Shown: positions 25,017-38,200, counted from the stretch's first letter. The stretch is 64,000 nucleotides of DNA from Ziziphus jujuba (GCF_031755915.1 NC_083386.1:23458501-23522500); one strand, 5' to 3'. Numbers and translations are program-made. Notes: generated by a model from the letters alone, not told the origin.

Positions 25017-25379
25017 AAAGTTTTAATTTAGTGTTATGGTTTAATATGTTTTGATAATTATTTTATATCTTGGATATTATATTTTCTACTCCACGGTGGA
25101 AGATTTATTAGCAATCTTTTTTTTTTTGAATTTAATCTCAAATGAAAAGAGGCTTTTTGGAGTTGATTTTAAATCTTTAGTTTACATCTCATTTTATGAA
25201 ATGTCCAAATGATTTTGAAAAAAAAAACAAATATATATCATTTTTTCTTTTCTTTAAAATGGTTATTGATTTTAAATGTCAATACATTTTTTGTTAAATC
25301 CATCTTCATCTTATATAATATTTGTCTCCATTCTCAATTTTTTTACCCCACTATTAACTTAAATAATCTATTAGAAATT
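25017..25379. other. MULE spacer downstream of MURA
   Basis: AT-rich 3' flank of MURA with TTTTGAA and ATATAT runs. No coding sequence recognised. Confidence 0.4.
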
Positions 25380-25610
25380 GATTTTCCAAGTGGAGGAAAT
25401 TAGTTTCTGATAGGAGTAAAAATTATTCAACGATTTTCGCTTGGAGGAAATTTTTTCCAAGAGGAGGAAAACGATTTCTGCTTGGAGGAAAAATTTTTCG
25501 CCTGGCAGAAAATTATCCATAGGCTTCAATTGATCTCCATATGGGATTTCCGACTGGAGGAAAAATAAGTTTTCTGCCTAGAGGAAATATTTTCCGACAA
25601 GCGGAAAATT
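25380..25610. repeat. iterated GGAGGAAA/TTTCC motif array between convergent MULE genes
   Basis: At least seven imperfect copies of a 20-25-bp motif (core CTTGGAGGAAA followed by TTTTTCC) occur head to tail, for example near 25390, 25440, 25460, 25482, 25500, 25553 and 25578. Neighbouring copies form short inverted repeats (TTTTCC..GGAAAA). The array lies between the stop codons of MURA (25016) and the Ulp1-like gene (25846). A related motif in reverse orientation occurs in the left subterminal region (21870-21955). Transposase binding or bidirectional termination is conceivable but unproven. Confidence 0.7.
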
Positions 25611-25845
25611 TTTTAGAATCTGCAATTGAGCTCGTAAGACGTTTATGCATAATAGAATTCTAATAAATAAACATGGCACATTTTCTATAAGGTCAATTAG
25701 TTATCCTTACATCAATAACACATCGTTATCTTTGTTAAATGAACATTATAAGCCACCATTATCTTTACAATTAAAAGTCTAATATAATAAAGAATATGCA
25801 TCTATAAACATGACAAAAGGATAGAAAAATGCATCACCACCCAGC

Positions 25846-28800
25846 TCATCTGCTTAGTTCTTTGTTGTAAGCCTCATATGCATACTTCCTTCTAAAGAAC
25901 TCTATGTCATCTTGTGTGAATGTCATTGGTAATCTAGCATGTAAAAACTCGATAGTCTTGAGTGTAAACATGCCACAATCACCACTACAAAAAAACAATT
26001 ATTATAACACATATTAGTATTATTAGAACCATATTCAATAGTTAATATTTATTCAACAAATATGTACATATTAAGGGGCTTTACCCGTTACTTTGCTGAG
26101 GAGAATTTTGTGCCAATTCACATGTAAACTCATCAACGGAGTCTACAAGATCCGTCCGCTGCTCATAAAAGGATACAAACCGCAGTAAATAAGGTAACAT
26201 AATGCATAATTTCTGGAAATAAATTTCTCCCCTGTTTCGGTTGCCAGCCTTATCTGAGTCATATCCAGTCATACGATGCTCTTTCAAGTCCACGTGCCCT
26301 ACAAGCCAATGTATGTTGCACTTGTTTAATGGAATCAACAATTGTCAATACATTACAGGATTTCAGTTAGCACAACAAATAAAGGAAGGCACATGAATAA
26401 ATGAATAGTTAACATTACACAATTTGGACATGTATATTGTACATGATTTACGCATTTTCATGGCTTCGACTCCTTCATTCGAACCCCAATACATATTCTT
26501 TCATTGCATATGAGAATTGAAAATTAGATGAATTGGCGAGGAACTTTCTATAACACTCCTCAATGTATACCTACAACAAAATAAATTATTAGTTACCGAA
26601 AATCACAATAGCCACATATAGGACACCTGGCCTTTAATACTTCTTTACTTACCCAAAATCCTCCATCTATCACCTCAAAACTATGATAAAAAAACATCAG
26701 GGAATCGATTGGCACATACACGAAATAAGTAAGGCAGGACTTCCATATGCTGCATTGAAAGACGAGTTAATTTTAAATTACATCCATGCAGTTGAACGAC
26801 TATCTATGGAATTTATCAAATTATAAAATAAAAATCTTGATCAAAAAATACTTGCATCATGATTCAGCCACTTCTCACTGGTTATAAGCAACTGGAAAAA
26901 GTCTTTACCTACAGACAAAATGTCCATATCAACCTTTGCTGCCCAACCGGACTTCATAAATTGGTCAAAAATTTTTACAAGTCGGGTGGGTACTGGTTTG
27001 TATGGGTCAAACTTCAAAGTAGAAGATGCATTGGGTAAAGTGCACTATAGTTTTTTCCGCAAGCCTCCAACACTGTAAGGAGTTGTAATAGCTGCTGCCG
27101 CCTTCCTATCTCGCCTCCCAATATCTGTACTTTGCTTAGCAGCTGCTACCTTTCTTGCACGTCTCCAGGCTAGAAACTTTGATAGAGACACTTTCTCGAT
27201 AATCTTAACACTTGGTCCTGCATCATCTACAACGGATGGACGTGACTGTCTATCAATGGGGGTCGCATCGGGACCAAACTCTTCTTTATTTTCATCCTCT
27301 TCAACATCCGCTTCCATCCCATCTCCCAACCCATCAGCACCAACTCCCACTCCTTGGTGCTTCATTAACTTATCAAGCTTGGTCTCCAAACTTGCAAACT
27401 CTCTAAGCATGGCGATTCTTATATCCTTAATGTCTTGCCGTACATTAGCCACTTCACCTTCAAGGATAGTTAATCTCTCTTTCAAAGGTATCTAAAAAAA
27501 ACAGTAATGATTAGTACTTGCAATAATAAAAAAGAAAACATTTATACAATTTATTCAATCCTCATCATGGGATGGAGTTGTTGGAGGTTGGGATGGAGTT
27601 GATGGTTTAACACGAACATGAGCAGCAACTCCTATAGTCGATGACTTCCCTCCTTATCTCCCATTCGCCGCCTCCCTCCTTTACCCTTACTTTCCACAGA
27701 CGCTTGTTTTCGTTTCTTACTTCTTCCACTACTTGTAAGTGGAACACCTTCATCTTTTTCACCATGACTTCCCTGTGGTGGCTTGTCTCGGACAGCAGGT
27801 GCAACACTGTATGGAGTAGTATCATGATGTACATCCCATGCAATTTTGCCAATATATGCACGCTCAAATTTAGTTACATTTATTAAGTCATGAATGGGAT
27901 ACTGCAAAAGACGAAAGGGATTATCATCAAGTGATTATTAAGTAATACTAATATTACTACAAATACTGCAAAAGTCTATAAATAATATTATTATGTTGGA
28001 ATGTATATATATATATATATTTGTACATATAATTGGAAGAACTCATATACTTACATCACAATGATCGAAGAGTTCAGTGGCCTTCTCAAATCTTGGCACT
28101 TCTGAAATATGCCAATTAAGAATTCGAGGGAATGCCATGTCCGGCAACTTCTTTCCAAATGCTTGACCCAACAAAGCAATTGTCTCAAAACCCCAAATCT
28201 GTCAAACAATAAATTAATAATGAATAAGTAAAGAAATACACACCATAAATACAAGTGTAACAAACTTTAAATAACAGTGTAATAAACTTACCATGAAAGC
28301 CAAAGGAAACCCACAAACATTATAACTCTTTGACTTGTTTAAAGCCATGGACTCTCTATGCTCAAAAACACTCTTCAACGATTTAATGGTGGTGGTATAT
28401 GATAAAGTACCCCATGGATAGTCATTGAAGTACTCTAAATCATCCACCATCTCCAAGTGATTATGGGGTGCGGTGGCCATGCTTTCTTTGCCTAGAAGAA
28501 CCGTCTCTAGGAAATATAATAAAGCCAACTTCAATCTATCATCGTCTTGACACTGTACGGTCGTGAAAGCTTCGGTTATCTCCGAGTTAGTGGCCTTTCG
28601 CTTTCCGCCAAAATACGTGTCACTAATACGTGTAGAGTTGTTTACTCGCCTATTGGGTTTGTAACCAAACCATAGACCTGTAATTATGGTGAAGTCTCTC
28701 CGCGTAAATCTAGCACCACGCCCTCCAAAATTGAATACCATAGAATCCTTGTCGTCGCAAACACACTACCTATACAGCATGTTGTTGACGATGTGGCCAC

Positions 28801-28981
28801 TAAATTGTATCTCGTTGGCCTTCAAAAAGTGGCCAAAATAGCTATCCTCGAACTTCTTTATTTGGGCTGGAGTCAGCTTGAACTTAATATTCGACACGGC
28901 TTTCCAGAAGTTCGATCTACAATTAACCTTTGCCCTCAATATCTCTGAGTCCCAAAACCTTCGTTGGTAATTTGAATCCAT
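25846..28981 (-). pseudogene. MULE-borne DUF1985 / Ulp1-like (C48) protease gene, damaged
   Basis: Related to SUMO-specific cysteine proteases (Ulp1, peptidase C48) in the form captured by plant MULEs. Exons are inferred on the minus strand: 28981-28292 with the DUF1985 domain (IQFSGHIVNNML..., FGGRGARFTRRDF, TGLWFG), 28198-28055 (IWGFETIALLGQAFGK), 27901 to about 27600 (basic linker), 27491-26852 (coiled coil LEGEVANVRQDIKDIRIAM, then FDPYKPV and ITSEKWLNHDA), 26749-26655, about 26565-26400, about 26345-26089 (catalytic core) and 25984-25846. The catalytic His (CNIHWLVGHVDL), Asp (YDSD), Gln (PQQSNG) and Cys (GDCGMF) all remain, the Cys exon splicing in phase to NG|GDCG. Damage: in-frame TAG in exon 1 (about 28763) and at 27045, a frameshift in the linker (about 27640), and a probable one-base slip in a T7 run near 26690. 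The gypsy element starts 65 bp upstream of the ATG. Confidence 0.75.
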
Positions 28982-29046
28982 TTATTTGCAAATCAAATAC
29001 AACAAAGCATAACATATAGAGGAAACATTTTTTTCAACATGAGGAA

Positions 29047-31582
29047 TGTAGCACCCCGTACCAAAAAATATATATGATTAAACAAGTTTGACCAAATTGA
29101 CTAAGTTTGACCAAGTGAACAATATATGGGTTCAAGTTGACTTTTTCAATAGCCAATATTTTTGGTTTGACTAAGGTACCATTGTGTAGATCTCATCGGT
29201 ACGAGTTCATAGACTGGCGGCACGCCAAATTCTGAGTTACGGATAAAAAGTTATGGTTCTGAGAAGTTTTCAGCATAAGTTTTAAATCAGTGTTCAAGCC
29301 AATCCTTAGTTTTTGTCTGTTAATGAATCAAGGCTTTATATAAGTGTAGGTAAGCATGTCAAACAGGAAACAAAGCTCAAAATACCCATTTCTTCCCCAA
29401 AATCCAAGAAATTCTCTCCTCAGACCCATGGGTCCAAACTGGATCGTTTCGACCTATTTACCGTCGAACCGGGTCATCACCGTTTTGCCCATTTCCGGCC
29501 AACCACCACTCACACGCGCCAGCCAACTAGAAAGATCACTTGAAGGTGAGCTCAGCTGTAAAATTTCATGGCAAGAAGCGGCCGGACGTGCCCAGATCCG
29601 GCCGGCGAAGTTCGTGGTGGCCGGTGAGGTGGGTAGCTGGATTTTTTCATTTCTTGGCCGTTTCAGGCCAACCCATACACCTTTTCTTTCCATGGTTATT
29701 TTTTCTAGATTCCTCACCGTTTGAAAGATTCAACAACGGGAAATTCGGCCGATGCTTCAACAGTGTTTTTCGGCCACCGGAGGAAACTTTGGACCAAGGT
29801 GAGCATACTGGCACTCGAGTTGAGCCTGGAGGCGATCCTGTAGAGGAGCAGGCATGAGCATCTACAGTACTGTGAGTGGTTATTAGTTTTAAAAATGTTT
29901 TGGGTATATAGTATAATATATATATGTGGTTTGAGTATTTTACTTGTACCTATCGTTTGATTTGAATGTTCATTATGGATGCATCTGGATTTGCTTTTAC
30001 ATATATGTGTTATCATTTTATATGACTTTTGTCAATATTTTAAATGTTTGGAAATTCTAATTAGCTCATGAATGAACTTGTGGTATTTAAATATTTTGGT
30101 ATTTGAATTGAGGTTTTAAATCACTTTGGAAATTAATCTATTTGAGAAGGCATATTAAAAATTATATGATTTTAAGCCTGTTCAAATATTTTATAAATTT
30201 TTAGATGCTTAAAATTGGTTTATGGTAAATATATTTCACTGTGGTATTTTCTTATTTTAGTAAGAAATCATGATTTGAAGTTTTTTTGAAATATTTAGAC
30301 AAGCGGTTGAGCATGAATATTAAATTATGATTTATGATACGGTAAGATACAGTATCGGTTATTTTAAATTGATGTACCGTGTAGTACCAGAGTTTGGTTT
30401 AGTATTATATTACAGCGCGCTGGGTTTACCACGGTGCCGTGAGGTTGGTTTCATCCAACGGTTATCTATTATTACCACGGACTGTTAGGTCGGGTTTATC
30501 CGACGGTTTATTATTATTATTATCATGGTGCAATGAGGTTGGTTTCATCCAACGGTTATCTATTACTACCATAGACTGTGAGGTCAGATTTATCCGACGG
30601 TTTATTATTATTACCACGGTGCCATAAGGTTGGTATCATCCAACGGTTTATTATTGCCACGGACCGTGAGGTTGGGTACGTCCCGACGGTTAATTGATAT
30701 TTCCACGACACCTGTCGTATATTGAGGGTTGTGAGATGGGTGTCTCCCACAGGTTACAGATTGGTACATCGTTTGGTACATTGTGAACATTTGAACATAT
30801 TGTTGATTTACAAACATTGTGGTGATTTCTGTATTTTCATATTTATTTGGTGGAACTGTATTTATTATATTTTATGCTCAAATATTTATATCTTCATTTG
30901 AGACATTTTATAATATTACAATGATCGTTCATTTTATATCTGAGCATCGATTTTATGATATAGTAAATTGGGATACAAGTTTTGCTTTTGTGAAATGATT
31001 TTTAAACGGGAAACTTTTCAAACGAGTGGAACGAGAGGTCTTGAGAGAAAGATTTTTCAGAAATAAATTATTATTTTTCTATTATACTATGCCACTCACT
31101 GAGATTTCTTTATCTCACGTTTTATTGTTTTAAATTCGTTCCCCTAAGCCCAAGTAGCTAGTAGCAGTCTACCTCGCGCACAACTTATCATTTTGTTCCT
31201 TCCACGATAGCAGCCGTATTTATCTTTTCTTTATCTACTATTATCTTCTGGATTTATTTATTACTTATTTTTAGTACTCCTAGACTTCGTTGATACTCTT
31301 AGAATGCTCTGTTTTAGATATGGGACTCAGTAGAGACCATGGTACTTATGCGTGTAGTTATGGCCTGTAGTACAGTAGGCCGGTTGTAGACTTTACGCTG
31401 TTGTGGATTTATTTATTTATTTTTTTATATACATATTGAGGTATTATTGTTATCGCTTGTATTTGTTGTCCGCGTTTTAAGATGAGGTTCCATTGGATAT
31501 TCTCTAGGGATTGTCTAGTGGGACTTCAATAGGCGGGGCCACCTGGGGGATCCTGGGAAGGTTCCCAGGGCGGATCCTATCA
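29047..31582 (+). repeat. 5' LTR of the outer gypsy element
   Basis: 2536 bp, TGTAGCACCCCGTAC..CGGATCCTATCA, directly followed by the primer-binding site. ORFs within it (for example 29356-29724 and 29540-29857) are LTR sequence. A hairpin-repeat array lies at 30444-30745. Confidence 0.85.
30444..30745 (+). repeat. 45-bp tandem array with compensating hairpins in the LTR
   Basis: Six or seven units with spacing 42-49 bp (hairpin starts at 30444, 30489, 30538, 30583, 30629, 30671 and a divergent one near 30735). Each carries CCACGG(t/a)..GTGAGG followed by a short stem-loop. Stems are GTTGG/CCAAC, GTCGG/CCGAC, GTTGG/CCAAC, GTCAG/CCGAC, GTTGG/CCAAC and GTTGGG/CCCGAC, so both arms change together in alternate units. 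(ATT)n spacers separate them. Confidence 0.8.
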
Positions 31583-31585
31583 GCT

Positions 31586-31597
31586 TGGTATCAGAGC
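31586..31597 (+). other. primer-binding site, tRNA-Met
   Basis: TGGTATCAGAGC three bases after the 5' LTR, complementary to the 3' end of initiator tRNA-Met and the usual primer of plant gypsy elements. Confidence 0.9.
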
Positions 31598-31739
31598 CAG
31601 GTTCTAAATTCCTTGGGGTTGTGCATTGCTGTACAACTCATCCTATATTTTACCTTCCATACCTACCCTTTTGTTGGTTGTTAAATATATTTTGGCTTAT
31701 TCTATCATATAGAACTTTTTCTTGATGTCATGAGGAGGT

Positions 31740-32400
31740 AGACATGGTTGCCAGCATGCTATAACTGGAGGTACAAATGCGTCCACTTATTTGGAGCATC
31801 TTGTCGAGTGCTTGGCTTGATCACTCGAGAGGAGTGGGTTTATTAGGTATTTTGTTAAGTAGACTTGTAGACTTGGAGCAGTTGCTTGTGATGGCTCCAT
31901 GGATCCTATGCAATGCCTGGATGAGGACAAGGTCACATCAGTTAGCTTTATGCTAGAAGGAAACTCGAGGAAGTGGTGGACGTATGAAAGGACTAGGAGA
32001 CATCACCCTTGAACATAGTTTAAGACTGCATTTCACATTGAGCTTTGTTCTCCAACCTTTATTAAGATTAAGAGGTTAAAGTTGAGACACCACTCAAGGT
32101 TTAAGATAATGGACAGTGAACAACGATAGCGGCCTTTTTTTTGTTTTTAGAGATCTGCAGTCTGAGGTAGCTTATATGGCAGGTTTCATGATGGGTAGCG
32201 CCAGTGGGATGGATCATGCTTTCATTACAAGCAATCGGAACACTTTAAAAATGATTAACCTTATCGAGAATATGGTCATGCTAGAGCTTTACGATCAGGT
32301 GCACAATTTCAGCTAATTGATGGGTACAAAGTATATGATACATAAACAGGCCAGACTTCAAGAGATTCTACCAACACTGGACAACGGTCTTCGTCCACAG
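31740..32400 (+). pseudogene. gag: outer gypsy gag remnant
   Basis: Broken capsid-type sequence. A frame near 31915-31985 reads LDEDKVTSVSFMLEGNSRKWW, the retrotransposon gag signature (..FML.G.A..WW). Stops and frameshifts interrupt it on both sides, and no zinc knuckle or intact protease follows before the nested insertion at 32913. Confidence 0.6.
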
Positions 32401-32912
32401 CCAAAGCCAGAGGTCAGAAGGGATAACAACTTACCAGAGGTAAGGTATATGCTATGATCAATTAGGAGGATCACTCTGATGCTGTGACAGATACATTATC
32501 TATGCTAGGTAGTGACGGACATATTTTATTGGCTCAAGGACCACACGCTCTTTTGTTGTACGTGAATAGGCTATACTAGTCGAGATGACTCAAGTTTGTT
32601 AGGGGTGTTACCTGAAAAGTTCCACATCCATAGGAGGATTCTTTTAACCTCGTCAGGTGTTTAAGAGTAGTTATCTTCGTTGCATGGAAATTAAGGTTCT
32701 TAATATTAGAATCTAGTATAGATAAAGTTTATTTATGCATTTTTGGTGATCTTGTGTAGGACAATTTGCTGAGAATTAAGCGGTGAATTTCATAAGTTGT
32801 TTTTGTAGCATCTGCTTTTGGATGATGATTTTAGATCTTAGTTTTGATATTTTGTTTTCTTGAAGATTGAGGGTTTTATATCGATGATGTTTTATGGATC
32901 TAAGGTGGTTAA

Positions 32913-34059
32913 TGATGTGATTCCGCCCGAGCCCACTCCACCGACAACCCGCTGGGGTGCTGACCCAATACAAATGAAGGTGGGACCAATCACTAGGGCC
33001 CAAGCCAAGAAGTTCAAGGACAATCTTGCTGTATTCATACAAGGAATAAGTCATAGTCAAGAGGGGTTGGCCATATCTAAAGAACCAAGGCCTGTTTTAC
33101 TCATACAAGCAATAGAAGCCGATACGGACCTGGGTGACGGTTTTGGTACATTTTTGGAGTCCGGGAAGCATGAAATGGTTCCAATGATTTATGGGTTCAA
33201 TACATATGCCTAATAGGTCATGGAATCAAGTTAAAGCAGCCTCAAATGCAATCAAAAAGGGCTTGTACGGACAGCATCAACAATTTGGCCGAATTTGCTG
33301 TATTGCTTGTTGGCTTTACTGTATTTTACTATATTAGCCTTTTCTTATTTTTCCAAGCATGGGCAACGTGTGGGACTTCATATTCAGATTATTTGGCATC
33401 CTAAAAAGCATCTAGAAGCTGATTTGGAGCTCAAAGAGGTCAAAGATTGGTCAAAGTCAAATTAGTCAAAAAAGCTAGTATTATAGTTTCCTAATTTTAT
33501 TCTACTTTTTGTTTTAGGAAACTACCATTACTTTTTAGTTTTTATTTATTTATTTTCTGGACAAATAAGTTTAGGAAAGTTATTATTTTATTATTTTCAT
33601 TGTAAATTAATTAATTCCTAATTCAGAATAAAGGAATTAATTAATCAAATTTAGTTTAGGAAACTTAGTTTAGGACATATTAGAATTCGGTCAAGTTTCC
33701 TAATTCCTATAGGAGTCCGGTTTTGAATTATTTTTTAGGGTTTATTTTGTTTCTTTCAAGCCTATTTAAAGGCTTATTTTTCAATAATAATACAACTTTG
33801 ATTAGATTAAGAAAATACTTGTGAGATTAATTATCTCTTTGTTCTTTGAGAACACCTAAAACACCATTAGAGAATTGGTTGTTTTAGCTTGACTTATCAA
33901 TAGGTTTTCCATCCCCTATTGTGGCGTCTACATTATACCAAGGTTTCTAACCACAGGTTGGTTAGGGGTTGAGGTCCATTCCATTAGAACTTGAACTTAA
34001 TTAAAGATCCGGGCTAATATAATACGGGTTTAGGAGCAGGTCGTCCTAGGTTCGTATCA
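32913..34059 (+). repeat. 5' LTR of nested gypsy element
   Basis: TGATGTGATTCCGCCCGAGC..GGTTCGTATCA. Its first 300 bp form an ORF (to 33213) identical in kind to the C-terminal end of gag-pol, because the 3' LTR carries the end of the coding region. Confidence 0.95.
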
Positions 34060-34061
34060 TT

Positions 34062-34073
34062 TGGTATCAGAGC
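34062..34073 (+). other. primer-binding site, tRNA-Met
   Basis: TGGTATCAGAGC two bases after the 5' LTR end. Confidence 0.95.
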
Positions 34074-35239
34074 TAAGTTTTGTTCAGGTTTGATCTATCC
34101 TTATTTGTTTTATTTGTTTTGTGTTATTCTGCAATTTTAGCATTAGGTTAAGGTTGCATCCATCCCATACATGTTCTGCATCTTATAAAAAAAAAAAAAA
34201 ATTTCATTCCTAGTTGAATTAGGTTTCCTAGTTTTATCGTATTTTTGTTTCCTAATTTGTTGGTTGTCTTTTATCATTGTACTTGATAATTTTGGTTTTT
34301 TTTGATTTTCCTTTGCTGTTTTAGTCTTAGAAATTTGCATTCATATATTCAAAAAAAGAAAAAAAAAGAAAAAAGAAAAAAAAAAAAGTTTGCGGCAACA
34401 TTAAAAAAAAAAAAAAAAAACTGCTCATTTGTGTTTATTTGGAGGTCACGGGTTTGGTGTTTATTTTGGAGTTGGAATTGCAATTTTGGTAATTATTCTT
34501 GCTACTGCAGTTGTTTATGTTCTGTGAGTGAAAAAAAAAAAAAAAAAGAGGTAAAGCCGAATAAAAAAAAAAAAAGAAAAAAGAAAAAAAGAAAAATATT
34601 TCAGTTTGTTGTAGTTTGATTTGTTTGCTGGAAATTTGTTGGAGCTGCTGGTTTTTTGATTATTTATTCAATATTTGAGTTGCTGGGAAATTATTTTTTG
34701 CTGCTGGATATTTGAATTTTGGGTGTTTAAATTTTTTGGATTAAAATTAGTTAAAGGAATTGATACAAAACTTGAATTACATGAACAACAACCAACACTT
34801 TTCTATATTTTTGTTCTCTTTGATTCTTGTTCGTATTTGAATTTCTTTTTCTAGAATTCTATTCTTGAACTCATAATCTACTACCATCTGGTGCAGTTTT
34901 CAAAAATTCCAACGTTTTCCCATTATTTTGTGTTTTCTTGTCTAGAAAGCCAAAAAATTAGGATTTGTTGGATTCTTTCGGTATTAACTACTTTTTGCTT
35001 ACTGTTTGTTGATAAGTTTAATTAAAACATACTAGTGATCTAATTGCTGTTTTGTGGGTGTTTTAATTAGAACTTTAAGATAATTCATTGAGTGGAAAAA
35101 TGCAAGAGTGTGTGAGCTTAAAAGAGGGTAAAAGCCGAAACTAGTGTGCAAACACGAGTGTCGAGACCTTGTTTGAATGAAACACGTGAGGGAGTGAATA
35201 TTGTGAGGATTCATTTTATTTTTGCAGTATTTTACTAAC
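34074..35239 (+). other. leader of nested gypsy element
   Basis: Long untranslated leader with several A-runs (about 34186-34200, 34351-34387, 34404-34421, 34531-34547, 34564-34594). ORFs here are lysine homopolymers read from those runs and not genes. Confidence 0.7.
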
Positions 35240-38200
35240 ATGGCAGATTCTAGAATAAGAAGAGGAGATCCACCTTTGAGGATCAATGAGGAAAAGTCCG
35301 TAGCATTCCATGGCAATGCCCGAGCTACCGGGAGTGGAGACCAAGTGGACATGAGAGCTGTTTTGGAGTCAATACAGCGGGTTAGTGCTCAAGTTGAGCA
35401 TGTGAATCAAAGGATGGGAAGGCTAGAAGTTTCCCAAAGAATTCCGAACACAAGAAATAGGCAAGAATTCCATGGAGGACGAGGCCAAGGACGAGGAGGT
35501 CATGAGAGACCGAGAGAGGAATTTAATGACGAGCCATTCGGTGGAGACTTTGAGGAAGGTATGAACAAAACTTTTGCTGTCCAAGATAGAGCTGGCCATG
35601 GAAGATATAGGAGGGAAGAAACAGATGACAATCTTAGCAATATCAAGATCAACATCCCACCATTCATGGGAAAAAGTGACCCCGAAGCATATTTGGAGTG
35701 GGAAGAAAAAATGGAGATGATATTTGACCGCCATAATTATTCGGAGGCTAAGAAGGTGAAATTGGCAGCAATGGAGTTTGGCCATTATGCACTCCAATGG
35801 TGGACCAATGAGCAAAACACCCAAAGGAGAGTTGGTGATGACTTGATTACTACATGGCGACAAATGAAAGGAGCCATGCGGAAGCGATTCGTACCATCAC
35901 ACTATCATAGGTTGCTGCATCAAAGACTTCAATCTTTATCTCAAGGACATGGATCCGTGGAGGATTATTACAAGGAGATGGAGATGCTTATGATGAGATT
36001 GAACTTGAATGAAGATAGGGAAGCAACCATGGCAAGGTTTCTTGGTGGTTTGAATTGTGAAATAGCCAATCAACTAGAATTGCAACAATATGTGGAATTG
36101 GAGGAGATGTTGCATGTGGCTATTAAATTAGAGCATCAATTTAAGAGGAGGGGTGTACAATCATGGTTTGGAGGTGTTTCCAACAGTGGAAGGTCCAATT
36201 CAAGTGGTTGGAGGAACAATCCCATCTATGAAAGCAAGCTAAAGCCGAAAGTCAAAGAAGAAAGTTCAAACTGGCCAAGGAAGGAGACTAGAACCGAATC
36301 TGTCCAAGCACCAAAGAATGAGGTAAAATTAGATCCTAAACCTTCTAGGACTCATGATGTTGTGTGTTTTAAGTGCCAAAGAGGAGGACACATTGCTAGC
36401 CAATGCCCGAATAGAAGAATCATGGTGTTAAAGGGCAATGACGAGCTAGAATGGAAAAGTGAGGAAAGTGAGGATGAAGCCAAGCAAGAGGAGGAGGACT
36501 TGGAGGATGAACCCGAAACCTTGCAAGCATCCAATGCTGAATTAAACTTGCTTTCTAGGAGAGTACTTGCTGCATACAAAGATAAGGATGAAATTCAAAG
36601 AGAGAACATCTTCCACACCCGATGTGAAATTCAAGGTAAGATTTGTAGTATGATTATTGATAGTGAAAGTTGTACAAATGTAATTAGTAACATTGTAGTT
36701 GATAAATTAGGCTTAACAACTATTAAACATCCAGAACCTTATAGATTACAATGACTTAATGATAGTGGTTAAATAAAAGTGAATAAACAAGTAAAATTTA
36801 GTACAGGTAGATATGAGGATGTAGTCTTATGTGATATTGTACCCATGATTGCTGGACATATACTATTAGGTAGGCCATGGCAATTTGATAAAGATGCTAA
36901 TCATTTTGGTCGAGAAAATAGTATTGTTTTCAGGTTCAAAGGGAAGAAGGTCAAGCTGGAACCATTATCTCCTAAAGAGGTTTACAAAGACCAATTACAA
37001 ATGCAACAAAGGAGAAAAGCCGAAAAGCTTAAGGAAAAAGCAAGTATGGCACCAACGGCTTCACCATCCTTTCAAGAAGGTAAGAATGAGGTTGCTGATC
37101 AAGGTAAGGTTTCTAAGACTCATATTGAGTAGAAAGATCAAGGAAAAATCGAAAGAGAGGGGAAAGAAAGTGGCAAACCCGAGAGCTTGGAGAAGGAAGG
37201 GAAATCCGAAGGTTTGCGCCAATCCGAGAGAGAAAAAGAAAAAGAAAGAAAAGAAAGGTCAAGTAGCAACTTGTATTTGAGTTTAGGGGATATTAATAAG
37301 GTTATTGAGTGTAAGAAACCTTTGCTGGTCATGATTTACAAAGAAAATTATTTTAATGATCAAACTAACTTTGAAGAACTTGAATTGCCAAGTTCAATGA
37401 TTTCTCTTTTGAAGGAATTTGGAGATGTCTTCCCAAATGAGATTCCAAGTGGACTACCACCTATTCGAGGGATAGAACATCAAATTTATTTTGTTCCAGG
37501 GGCTGCCATACCAAATAGACCAGCTTATAGGAGCAATCTCGAAGAAACAAAAGAGCTGCAAAAACAGGTAAGTGATTTGCTTGATAAAGAATACATTCGT
37601 GAGAGTTTAAGCCCATGTGCTGTTCCTGTTTTGTTGGTACCTAAAAAGGATGGTTCTTGGAGAATGTGTGTTGATTGTAGGGCTATAAATAATATTACCA
37701 TCAAATATAGACATCCCATTCCTAGATTAGATGATATGCTTGATGAGTTGCATGGTGCTTGCATGTTTACAAAAATTGATCTTAGAAGTGGTTATCACCA
37801 AATTAGGATGAAAGAAGGTGATGAATGGAAAACCGCATTCAAAACTAAATATGGGCTGTATGAATGGTTAGTTATGCCTTTTGGATTATCCAATGCACCT
37901 AGTACCTTCATGAGGCTTATGAATCATGTAATGCGTCCATTTATTGGAAAATTTGTGGTTGTTTATTTTGATGACATTCTAATATATAGCCAAAATTTGG
38001 ATGACCATGTGGATCAACTTAGGCAAGTTTTGCAAGTTCTTAGAAAGGAAAGATTGTTTGCTAATATTAAAAAATGTGAATTTTGCAAAGAAGAGCTTGT
38101 GTTTCTAGGTTTTTTAATAAGTGCTGCAGGAATCAAAGTTGACCAAGCTAAGGTGAAAGCAATTCAAGAGTGGCCGGTTCCTACTTCTATCACCCAAGTG

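Noticed and set aside
29313..30016. Overlapping ORFs of 76-122 codons on both strands
   Set aside because: They fall inside the 5' LTR of the outer gypsy element; equivalent ORFs appear in the truncated 3' LTR for the same reason.
30444..30745. CRISPR-like regular spacing
   Set aside because: This is a plant LTR; units are degenerate tandem repeats without unique spacers or cas genes.
34302..34619. Lysine-rich ORF
   Set aside because: It is translation of A-runs in the leader of the nested gypsy element.
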